From the NCBI GenBank assembly GCA_019055375.1, contig JAHQIW010000302.1, forward strand, positions 1-64,000: a stretch of DNA of 64,000 nt, given 5' to 3'. Below the pieces are notes generated by a model, which ran no database searches, was not told where the DNA came from, and was given only the letters and a program-made list of their open reading frames with translations. Positions 54,930 to 64,000 of the stretch are shown here, piece by piece. A program made the position numbers and the translations under genes. Position 1 is the first letter of the stretch; every line of letters begins with the position of its first letter. Source of the DNA: Parelaphostrongylus tenuis. Taxonomy: Eukaryota; Nematoda; Chromadorea; Rhabditida; Metastrongylidae.

Positions 54930-56630
54930 TTAATAATCAACGATTGGATATGATAATCAGTATTCAGTGCAAATCTTCTTCCTATACGCTTACATTTCAA
55001 TTTGTTGGAATTGCATGTGGCACAGCTGCGACTTCTAGAAATATGAGCCGATTAAGTGCCTGAAAAATTTGCGATGAACAGGTATGAACTTGATGATCTC
55101 CGACCAGATGACACCTTTTTGATTTGATAGAAATCGATCAGCCGCAATTACGCTGGCAGATGTCATGCGAATATCAACATGTCACCGCGATTCCACCAAC
55201 TGTCAGCATATACGAAATCCTCGCGCGCAGCTCCGCTCGACCTTGTCGAGCAGTTCGTAGCATAGTTAGTGTAATGCAGATGAACCGCGAAAAAAAGAGC
55301 GTCAAGTAAGTTCAAAGACGAAAATCAATAAAAAGTAAAGTTTTAAGAATGATCTACTCAAAAGATTTGCTTTATTGAATTATAATAACGAGGCTTAGAA
55401 AGAAGTCGATTGAGAAGCTTTTCCATATGCTTGAATAATAACCGTAAGCTATCGATTGAAAAATGATTAAATCCATAGCTTCAAGTGAGCTTCGTCAAAA
55501 CACGTGTCCTCATTCCTACTGTCAGTAAGGAACTAGTGAGGCGTGTGGCTCTAATGAGACGAGCGATACTGCCTAAAAGCACTTAACCCACTGACGTATC
55601 ACCTCGAAAAGGCTTAAAGTTTTCTTAAACTTTGTTGAATCGAACTGTTGCTCGAACAGAATAAGGAGAAAATTTTTGGTCGAAATATGATAAGTCAAAA
55701 CACCTCCCGTTCTCTTTCTCCGCTTTTCGTCGCGTGCCCCAGCAAAAAACATCGATTCGCGTGCCATGGTGATCGTATCGGAGTCGGGAAATTCGTGTAT
55801 TAAAGAGGAGAACACCATGAATTCGAAATTTTACTGTCAAATTTATCGAGAGGACATCGGTGATTTGTCTTAATGATCGATGTGGTGCGATGCGAACTTG
55901 ATTCCATTCACAGATAGTGACACCGAACAGCGCCTATACCGGATACAGATGAAATCCTCAACGCCGTACAGGTGCACTCGAACATCTGCATCGCATGTGC
56001 GGCTAATTTTACAATAATTGAATGAATCTGAAAATCCTTAACTTGATTTTTGAAAAAAAACCAAGAAGTTTTCCTGGTCCGAGTTAAAGGCAATGGAGGC
56101 ACGATATCGTTATTGCACATAACTGGGCATTTCATTCTTAGACTATAAGCACCTATGATGAAAAATTAAATATCAGCTTCGACATGGTAATAGAATGACA
56201 AACCGTTTGACTTTGATCGGTCCCATACGATTGTCCAATGCATCGTAGAGATGGCTGAAGGCATATCTGGTCAAAGCAATGGCTTGCGATAACCTACCGA
56301 CAATGCTTCAAGGCTTTCACCTGCTTAGAGAGGTCTTTTTCCTAGTTTCTAATCTTTTAAAGAATGAGCCTTAGTTTAGCCTAGCTAGGATCACTCCAGA
56401 AACCGATTTAGTGTATAGTGCAGCGCACTTGTAACTGCTGTCCTAAACTCGTCTCTCTTACTATAATAGTAGGAGTTGAATGAAGACGATTATTAGAGGC
56501 TTTTTTCTACAGAGAGACAAGTCATTATTATCATAATAATTATTAATACTGTCTATATTTACAGTGTATTGATACTGTCATTATTCGAGATTTATAGTAT
56601 TTTTACTCTTCGCAGTGTTTCCTATATACC
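54930..56630. other. No supported gene; two coding-like patches
   Basis: 55190-55300 (plus; PPTVSIYEILARSSARPCRA) and 55730-55820 (minus; EFPDSDTITMARESMFFAGA) are higher in GC and read like protein, but no domain, partner exon or convincing splice sites are visible. Confidence 0.3.
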
Positions 56631-56636
56631 TGAAAG

Positions 56637-56818
56637 AATTGAGTGGTGAGCAGAAACCCGGCCTCAGTCGGAGATCGAACTCGTGTTTTCATCCATACCG
56701 AGGACGGTTACTCTACTACTACAAGACCGAGGCACACCACCGTCCCCAGTATGGATGAAACGCGGAATCGATTCCCATCTGAAGCCGTGTTTTTGCTCAT
56801 CACTCAATTCTTTTGAAT
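56637..56818. repeat. tRNA-like fold-back element
   Basis: The left half (GAATTGAGTGGTGAGCAGAAACCCGGCCTCAGTCGG, box B on the minus strand) and right half (CCCAGTATGGATGAAACGCGG, CTGAAGCCGTGTTTTTGCTC, ATCACTCAATTC) form an inverted repeat with almost no spacer. Each half holds a truncated tRNA-like module. Confidence 0.7.
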
Positions 56819-56819
56819 A

Positions 56820-58375
56820 TATAGAAAACTGTCATTATTATTTTGGTTATTAATGCTGTTAACATTATTGTATGACCATATATCATGCTGTGCAAATTCT
56901 CACTCGCTGTGCCTTTAATGCGCCTTCATCATCTACTGGAGTTTTAGAACATTTTTTTGAGTGTGAGATCGGATATTGCTTGGAAATTTATTTGTCTTAA
57001 TCACGAATAATCACGAGTATTGATCTAGTCTACTCTCTCAAAATCCTAACATAGCTGTAATATTCTCACATGGATTGGAACATCAGGAAACTTCTCGCAA
57101 CACGGACCTCGATTGAGGAGATGTGCGGTGAGCACGAGAAGGGGTCGAAACAAAGTATGATTGGACCACGCCATCCTCACAAGGGATGGAATCACTAACG
57201 CTGTGCTACTCGCTGTCTAATGTAGAATATAAAATCGTTGTCCTTACTTTCTTTTAAATTCAAAATGATACAGTTAATTCGCACATCGATGTCGTGAATT
57301 TGTTTAAAAGCCACCAAATTTCATGTAAAAATAAATTGGCATCGAACATCGCATAAAGCACTTTCCCTAAACTGTCAAGGAAAAAGTGCGATAAAGAAGT
57401 GACAGACGTACGCATTTTCATCCTAAAAAAACCGATCTTTTAATTTCCAAAAACTAAACCGAAATTGGAATCTGTGACTTCATTCTGCGCTTGAAATCTG
57501 CTATCATTTACCAATTTAGCTTTAACATGCATTTGCTCAAGATCTTAGAAGTCAGCAATGTTAACCTAGAGAATCCTGCGGAACATGAGTTAGAAATGAC
57601 ATTAGAATAAAGCAAAAGCTTTGGTGCTATCGGTTTCATAGTTTGCTTTCATCGAGTTGCGCAGAAAACTGTAAGTGGTATTGCGAAGACTTCAAACAAT
57701 TTTTCACTGTGACTGGTAGTATAACAAAGATGAAAATGCACAACAAGGAACTTCAAATCCGATACCCATTACATTGTCACTTGTTTTCGATTATAGTTGT
57801 GCAGCATGTAACATCTTTGCTGCTGATTATCTGCCTATTCATGTAGGAAAATTAGAACTTGCAACTGGAATGACAAAGTTTTTTGAAGCTCTCAGAAAAG
57901 ATCTTAGGAAATTTAATGGAGAAGATACATCTGCTTCTATCTGCTTGTGTGTACTTATACTAAGGTGGGAATGTTTTGGTATAATTGATAGAAAACAGAG
58001 ATTGCCCAAACATATGGTAGCATTCACATCTATTAACTGATATTCATGAGGAAGCAAGTCTACAAGTCACAGAAGAGCATAGCTGAATTGTCATGGCTTC
58101 GCTGTTCAGTATAGAGTTGAACGTGATTATAATCATACAGATTTGTGAAGAAAAGATATGGTACATGTAGCACAGTATTCAAAAGTTTCCTCAACATACA
58201 CTTGGTCATTGGTTCGATGCCGCTTTTTCGGACTTGTCAAAAGCATTCCATATTCACGAGGTGGGCGAATTAGTATCGAATTTTTTTGGATGAATAATAG
58301 CACTGATTTTTATGAATAATAGCATTCTGATGCTAACACAACTCATTGTATAATGGAAATATACATATTGATAAA
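56820..58375. other. No gene recognised
   Basis: AT-rich. Frames at 57643-57846 and 57774-58040 have no recognisable domain. Confidence 0.4.
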
Positions 58376-58377
58376 GT

Positions 58378-58440
58378 CGAATGCATGGTGCGTCCATCTA
58401 AGATTGATCAGCGCAGAGAGCTTTATACTTAGATTAAGGT
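58378..58440 (+). repeat. SINE-like repeat, family 1, tail only
   Basis: GAATGCATGGTGCGTCCATC ... GATTGATCAGCGCAGAGAGCTTTATACTT matches the 3' tail of family 1. Confidence 0.6.
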
Positions 58441-58494
58441 TCTTGAAAAGATTGTTCTTGGAAAGTTGAAGAACGAGTGATGACAGAAAAGGAG

Positions 58495-58590
58495 CGTAGG
58501 TAGTGTAACTGGTTAGCACGTGCACCCGGAAGGAGCGAATTGCGGTTTTGATTCCCGTGTGACGTTCAAGATTTTGCATAACACCCTACA
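58495..58590 (+). repeat. tRNA-like repeat, second type
   Basis: GCGTAGGTAGTGTAACTGGTTAGCACGTGC, then GGTTTTGATTCCCG and GTGACGTTC. Box A is good and box B fair. It is followed by TTTTGCATAACACCCTACATTATTG, an end similar to the 37128 and 47612 copies. Confidence 0.5.
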
Positions 58591-58599
58591 TTATTGTGT

Positions 58600-60435
58600 A
58601 TATATTTGTAATATTATACCACCTATAAAACGGTTAAAAATAAAAAATTTTAACTTCATTCTTCATCGTTGACGTATTCGGTGCAGTAAGGAGAACACGC
58701 AGGTGTGTTTTATGCTGCAGTATCTTAGTAAAACACAGCCTCTCAAAAAAATAGTGTTCGAAAATTCACCAATCTGCAGATCAAGTTGGAAACGAAAAGC
58801 GAAACTTTGCCTTTTTTTCGAAATTAGCTGTAAACTAAAAAGTACACTTATATTAACACGTTTTTCTATAAGGCATATTTAAAGAACTAAAACATAGAGT
58901 AACCTGCATGCTTGTGTTTCTGCTTAAATAAACAGAAGTAGGTTATTTATCTCGGAACGGATATCATTTATTCAACGATACTCTCAAAAGCGACGATATT
59001 TCAACTATGAATTTCTTAAATTAATCAGTGCAACTACAGATCAATGACTTGTATAAAAGCAACTAAATGCCCACGAGGTCTGACGGCCTCATAAAGAGAA
59101 AACGATATTGCGTAAAATAATGAACGGATTTTATCTTTTTCTTTACTACGTAATATCGATATCCTATAGTGGTCTATTGCTTCGTCAAGTTTGAGCTATG
59201 TTCTTCATTGTTTAGTTACGACGTGGAACGTAAGCTTCGCTTTCTCATTAGAATTGTGAAAAGTACCAAACATGGTTACCAAGAAGTTTGACAAAAGCAT
59301 GATGAATAAGTGCTATCACTTGCCGGAGTCTGGAAAAATCTCATCTCAATTTGGTGAAGCTCTATTAAATAAGAGATCAGCGGGCACCAGTGCTGAAAAG
59401 ATATCAAGTATCGCTCAGTTATCTTGCTCAACCCGTAAGATAGCCCATTTCCATAGAAGAATTGAGACCTATACACTTTTTGTAAAGGCAGACTTTCCAA
59501 GTAGTAAACATGACGTAAAAATACTAGTACTCGTTGAGATAAAGCTAAAAATTCGCGAATCATTAGTTTAACGTTAAAATCAACTTCACAGAACAAATCT
59601 AGTGACGATTTTCCTCTCAACTTTCTTAGAAAATTCGCTTCTTCTAAAATCTTTGTTGTAGATGTTACGGACCAAGATTTATTGTAGTTAAACATCAGCA
59701 AATAACTGATAAGACTACATGTAAACCACGAGTAAGATTAAATCTCACAGTCCGTGAATAACCTCAAACTTCATACATTACTTTTATTGATTATTCCCTC
59801 TAAATGCTTTCCCACATTCAATTTTTTGATGATAATGATATCGACAGTAATACCTGTACACAAATAGTAAGCGCATACTGCGATGTTAAAACACGATCAG
59901 AAAAACTGAGCCCCTTGAGGTACCCCTTTCAGAGAATCACTAGTGAATTGAGTTGACGATGAGAAGGCAGGTGTCTCTCGTCGTGACCGTAATCTCCTCG
60001 AATTCTCTGCGGGACGCCATCGCCGCGTGAGGGTCTTAAGTAAGGTGGAGCCCGACCATGTCTTTTCCGGTCTTGTCAACTTTCTTGATTATCAAACGAG
60101 TTCTAAGGTCACTGTGGTTTTTGTAGTGCCGCATTATCTTTGTCTAGAGATGTGCTCTTTTCAAAAATAAGAGATTGGCTCCCAATCGATCACTGTTGAT
60201 TGAGTTCTTTTTGATCCCAAATGTCACGTCAAGTTCTCAAAAGACTGCTAGATGTTTTCTGAATATTAGGAAGCAGGTAAGCTTGCAAAAACTTACAAAA
60301 ACTCTAAATAAAAAAGCATACAGAACCCTACTGAATCTTGAGAGTTCATTTTTATTTCTTTACATAAAGTGCTAAACAGTACATTGTTCGGTTGTATTAC
60401 AATTCCACTAAGTACAGTAAGTAGGTGAATGACGA
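58600..60435. other. No supported gene
   Basis: Overlapping frames at 59272-59571 (plus) and 59276-59701 (minus) cover the same bases. Neither has a recognised domain, so I do not call a gene. Confidence 0.35.
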
Positions 60436-60439
60436 ATAT

Positions 60440-60605
60440 TCGGACTATACAATGACTTGTGGTGGATAACTAACTCAAATTTGGTCCTTAGCGAACATTA
60501 ATACGAGGTCCTGTGATTCACGAAGCAGAATTGAACCAGCGACCACGTCCATCGTTGCTCTCCTACAACCGTTTCACTACACGTGCACTCAAATACATGA
60601 CATCA
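60440..60605 (-). repeat. SINE-like repeat, family 1, degenerate
   Basis: Minus strand: GTGCACGTGTAGTGAAACGGTTGTAGG head, GGTTCAATTCTGC box B, then ATCCACCACAAGTCATTGTA. The tail is lost. Confidence 0.5.
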
Positions 60606-60609
60606 ATCT

Positions 60610-61740
60610 GGCATTTTGAAATCGTTGAGATCAATGGGCCTTAACCGTATATAGAGAGAGAGTGATTTGTAACATACATGTACTAAGTAGCCATGAGTCT
60701 ATATTAAAAACTTTTTTTCGATCACGCAATTCTACCATTTGAGAAGAAAACTGTTAGAACTTCATTGTGTTACCTTATCAGCATCTTTTTAGAAATGGTA
60801 AGTGATGAGCTCATTTTACACGTAGTAATACGACTGTTTCGTTCATGAGTCTGTTTCAGTCATGAGCTTTAAAATGACACTGAGCACATGTGGAAAACAC
60901 AAACACCATTAGCGTCATTTTTATTTGTTTATAATCTATAATTATCTGCAGTCAGTAAAAAAATTGACATACACTTAGATATGATTTCAATCGACAAGAA
61001 AACCAGGTAGTGTGTGATCAGAACTCTTATGGCTACTGAATCTATGGGCGGACTACTGGTTATGGAAAGCCTATGGAATATCGCAATTATTACAAGTCTC
61101 GCCTCAATAACATAGAAGCAGTTGAAAAAAAAACTCACAAAGAAACGACGAATAACAAAGAAGAAAGATGTAAATATCAATAAAGCTTGACTCTGAATGG
61201 TAGTGAATCCTATAGCAATGAGGTTTTGTTCACGAAAGTGTGAATAGTGTTTATAGTGAAAAGAATTGAAAAAAGGGGAGGATGACATAGAGATAACATT
61301 ATGCCGACCTGAAAGTGCATAGATGAAAGGGGAAAACAAAAAGAGTCGGATAGGTTGACGAGGTAGCACTAGTTGCTGCTAGTGGAACAACGCAGCCTGA
61401 TATGGAGATACAAAGGGAATAATTCAGCTACGTGAAATACGAATGATACCATTGACAAAAGCGAATACTGAGTGATCTACACCGCTTGTTTGGCTTCTAA
61501 CAGTCCAGACGAAGTCTCGAGATGGACCGGGTCAGAAACGAAAGAGATGCAGAAATTTCAAAGAAAAAAGGATGAAAATTGTTTGCTGCACATATAAGTG
61601 CCCAAAAACAACATTAGAAAAAGGGTGTATTCATGTTGCGCTTTGTACAGAAAAGATCAGTTGAAAAAAATATCACTACGTGAGAATCACTATACGTCCA
61701 ATGCTTTGAGCCTGAGGGCAATGATTTGGTAAAGTACAAG
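60610..61740. other. No gene recognised; downstream of transcription-factor-like gene
   Basis: A 146-codon frame on the minus strand (61369-60929) is rich in Phe, Ile and Ser and looks like AT-rich chance sequence. Part of this stretch may be the 3' UTR of the gene ending at 61743. Confidence 0.4.
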
Positions 61741-61742
61741 AC

Positions 61743-62022
61743 CTAGATAGGAATGTGATCGAAAGCGTGCCCGTTTGCGAAGTGATTCTGCCACATCTCA
61801 CTCCATCCGTTTGAGGCGTTGACGGCAGCCGTGAAATTAAAATCGTAGATGGACGGAAGCAATTCGGCTTCCGTAGCGGCAAATTGTCCAGTCTGAGAGT
61901 TAGAAGCATTGGTGCTGACCGATGGCTGAGGTGCTGTGGCCGGAAAACGCAGTTGGTGGCTCACTATCGGTTTGCACCGAGCCGTAACCGGACGAGCCGG
62001 ACGATAGTGAGCGCATGTCATC
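61743..62022 (-). CDS. Transcription-factor-like gene, last exon
   Basis: Starts after TTGTTTAG; MTCAHYRPARPVTARCKPIV ... QTGQFAATEAELLPSIYDF ... NHFANGHAFDHIPI and stop. The GC level is clearly higher than in the flanks. Confidence 0.65.
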
Positions 62023-63744
62023 CTAAACAATCATATGATAGTGATAGAGTAGTGGGCTATTCTTCTTAACTTGTGGCGTATTTTCTGTTACCAGTTCAAA
62101 ATTCAGTTGCGTTGCTCTTGCAGCATCTCCTCGTAATGATTTGAATCTAATGGCTTTCGGAAGTGTTATATTAAACATACGGAAACGTAATGATATTTTG
62201 TTAGGGATATCAGTAGTGGTGAGCACATGGGGCGCAGTGGCTAGAGGCGCCCTGCGTCGCAAACGAGGCCAATGGTTCGATCTCGCGCTCACGGCTCACT
62301 AAGCCATCCATTCCTCCGGGGTCGGTAAATTGGTACCAGACCGGTCTCACACTTGTTTGGGAGGATATGCAACACTGACTCTTCAGCGGGAGGCCGCTGC
62401 AAGTCATTGAAAAGGCCAAGTATGCATTCAGTCACCTTAAACCAATCTAAAAACTGAACACGAATGCATGGCGCATGCATAAGGAATTGATTAAAGAGCT
62501 TTATCTTTTTATGAGTAGTAATAGTGAGCTGCGTGCATGTGGTACTGATGAGACGTGCTGAGAACGCCAAAGAGTCCTTATACCAAAGGAAATCTTATAA
62601 CTGGACCTCTGAAAGTGTCAAAACGTTCTGTCAGAGTATACTGAATCTTTAGGCGAGGTCTCAATCATAGTGGATTGCAAGGAAACAATGTAATAAATTT
62701 TATTACAAGAATTCTGAGTTTCGGACGCTCAACTGAATTTTAAGGAAAGAACGTTATTTTATGAAACACATCGCATATGTATATATTGTTGAACTTTCAA
62801 ATTTATCACCTTCCACTCATAGCTATATCAATTTTTTAATGTAGGTTTCCTTAGTTCTGAGGTGATAATTGTAGCCAAATGGCTATATACAACGAATCTA
62901 TGAAGGTTAGCTTGTTCCCGAGACGAGAAATTAGGCCAATCTATAACAAATTACTGCTCAAATTACTTTGAGGTCATGTTAACAATATGAACCACCTGCT
63001 CTTGCGGATTATTAGGTGAGGTTCGGATGAAGAACACTGTTGCTGTTGTTGATGTCGAGATGGGGGTTGTGCCTGACCGCTGCCGTACTGCTGAGACAAT
63101 ATACCGGATTCCATAGCATGCTTTAAAACTCTCATCAAAAGCTGGCTATTCGTTCAGTATAGACACACATTTCTAATATTTTTTGAAAGTTTTTGTCCAA
63201 TTTCTTCTATTCTATTTTCGTATGCCAAGGTAAAACCTAATTCCCACAATGCTCGGAATCACCCATTTCGCCTCCGTCCTTCCCATGATGGACTGTGGAT
63301 TGGTGGAGAGTAGTTTGTCTACAATATAGAGCTTTCTAGGCATGAACCATCTCTTTCATTGGCTTTCCAACCTAACATCGCTACTAGTACTTACCTATTA
63401 ACCTCTCCCTATCTATAACAAACCAAAAACAATCTAGTCGTGTAAGCAAGAAAATCCCCCAGTAATAGTATTATCATAAATCCACGCAGCTCAAACGAAA
63501 GAATTCACTAATCATAAACTAGATACAAATTAGTTCCTCATTAATCGAATCAGCGAAAGGAATAATACTGTTCTACCAGTCTTTGCATCGGCATGAGCAG
63601 CTGATTCGATGGACTAGTGGTCGTAGGATTCGAATAGGCTCCACTGGGAGCGTAGTAGTCGTCGTAGAAGCCGGATTCGGGTGTCAGCGGTGCCTGACCG
63701 AATTCCGAAGGAGATGGGAACGACGGATGGAAGAGACGGGTCTC
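61743..63744 (-). CDS. 3' exons of a gene with a transcription-factor-like C-terminus
   Basis: Three exons on the minus strand with matching phases: 63744-63577 (donor CTG|GTAGAA, phase 0), 63120-62996 (after TTTTAAAG; donor CAG|GTGGTT, phase 2) and 62022-61743 (after TTGTTTAG; TGA/TAA-type stop at 61743). They encode 189 residues. The first is rich in Pro, Ser and Tyr (PLTPESGFYDDYYAPSGAYS), the second has a Gln run (RHQQQQQCSSSE), and the last ends NGWSEMWQNHFANGHAFDHI. No DNA-binding domain lies in this part; the composition is typical of activation regions of developmental transcription factors, but I cannot name the family. Upstream exons lie beyond 64000. A family-1 SINE sits in the last intron. 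Confidence 0.62.
62215..62520 (+). repeat. tRNA-derived SINE-like repeat, family 1 (good copy)
   Basis: GGGGCGCAGTGGCTAGAGGCGC (box A), CCAATGGTTCGATCTCGCGCTC (box B), CCATTCCTCCGGGGTCGGTAA body, GAGGCCGCTGCAAGTCATTG and the tail GAATGCATGGCGCATGC ... GAGCTTTATC. It lies in the last intron of the transcription-factor-like gene, in antisense. Confidence 0.75.
62525..62990. other. Intron sequence, no feature recognised
   Basis: AT-rich intron of the gene at 61743-63744. Confidence 0.5.
62996..63120 (-). CDS. Transcription-factor-like gene, second-last exon
   Basis: HAMESGILSQQYGSGQAQPP, then SRHQQQQQCSSSEPHLIIRK. 125 bp; the last two bases join the first base of the next exon to make an Arg codon. 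This frame was chosen because it is the only one that links both neighbours in phase. Confidence 0.58.
63577..63744 (-). CDS. Transcription-factor-like gene, third-last exon
   Basis: Begins ETRLFHPSFPSPSEFGQAPL and ends NQLLMPMQRL before GTAGAA. 168 bp, phase 0 on both sides. Reading on without splicing meets a stop at 63550, which would be an alternative end. Confidence 0.6.
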
Positions 63745-64000
63745 CTTAAAAGCAGAACTATATTGCATAAATCAATGATTCGATTGATAGCAGAAGGAAA
63801 CCAATTTTGAAAACACTTATGAAAAACAGTTAATGACAGTTGAAACTGTCATTATCCACTAGTATAGTACACGTTTAATTTGCTATGCACATTTGAATCA
63901 ATAGTGAAGCTTTCAAAGTTAGGATCATTGTGACAGATTTGGTCAGCATATAAGCAAAAATAATGGATGAGAAGGTCTCAGTAGAAGCCTTAGGACAGTA
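63745..64000. other. Intron or upstream sequence, no feature recognised
   Basis: A short hairpin word TGACAGTTgaAACTGTCA lies near 63834-63851. No further exon is seen before the window ends. Confidence 0.45.

Noticed and set aside
59272..59701. Overlapping 99- and 141-codon frames
   Set aside because: They cover each other on opposite strands, and neither shows a domain or splice support.
60929..61369. 146-codon minus-strand frame as a membrane protein
   Set aside because: Phe/Ile/Ser-rich composition is what AT-rich sequence gives by chance; no partner exon or motif.
1..64000. CRISPR arrays, operons, bacterial promoters or terminators
   Set aside because: The sequence is eukaryotic, with spliced genes and retroelements; no regularly spaced short direct repeats were seen.

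Overview
This is a eukaryotic window, most likely from a clade V (strongylid or hookworm-like) parasitic nematode. The reasons are AT-rich sequence, small exons in large introns with TTTCAG-type acceptors, nematode-type 7TM receptor exons, mariner, RTE, BEL/Pao and Penelope-like transposons, and many tRNA-derived short repeats. The species call is an inference. Nothing bacterial is visible, and most open frames are chance.

Host genes. Two paralogous nematode 7TM receptor genes lie head to head. One is on the minus strand (six coding exons, from 14614 down to 3083). The other is on the plus strand (six coding exons, 27228 to 38854). I assembled them by matching exons to each other: the splice sites visible at exons 1-4 and 6 sit at the same places and in phase 0, and the introns are filled with transposons. 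At the right edge the last three exons of a gene on the minus strand (63744-63577, 63120-62996, 62022-61743) encode a Gln/Pro/Ser/Tyr-rich C-terminus that looks like a transcription-factor tail; its upstream exons lie outside the window.

Mobile DNA. A nearly complete Penelope-like element (5106-8184) has a 12-bp target duplication and a 93-bp direct repeat at each end. It sits in antisense orientation in intron 4 of the minus-strand receptor. At least five more broken Penelope copies are present (23.1-24.35, 24.35-25.15, 25.16-25.9, 26.6-27.07 and 46.5-47.6 kb), some joined head to head or running from one unit into the next. There are also a gutted BEL/Pao element (28.3-29.6 kb), two RTE 3' ends (12.1 and 30.0 kb) and two mariner fragments (3.7 and 48.3 kb).

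Repeats with RNA structure. (1) A family of long palindromic repeats carries hammerhead-ribozyme cores of the form CTGANGA - stem II - GAAAC - short palindromic stem III - GTA/GTC; the best are at 43404-43446 and 43145-43187. A separate hammerhead with a perfect core sits alone at 26324-26274, and the Penelope terminal repeats carry a related motif. (2) Several fold-back elements contain a complete tRNA-like cloverleaf. One has 17-bp flanking duplications, and one is inserted in a Penelope copy. (3) There are three tRNA-derived SINE-like families.

The stretches between these features hold only AT-rich sequence or degenerate repeats, and are marked as such.
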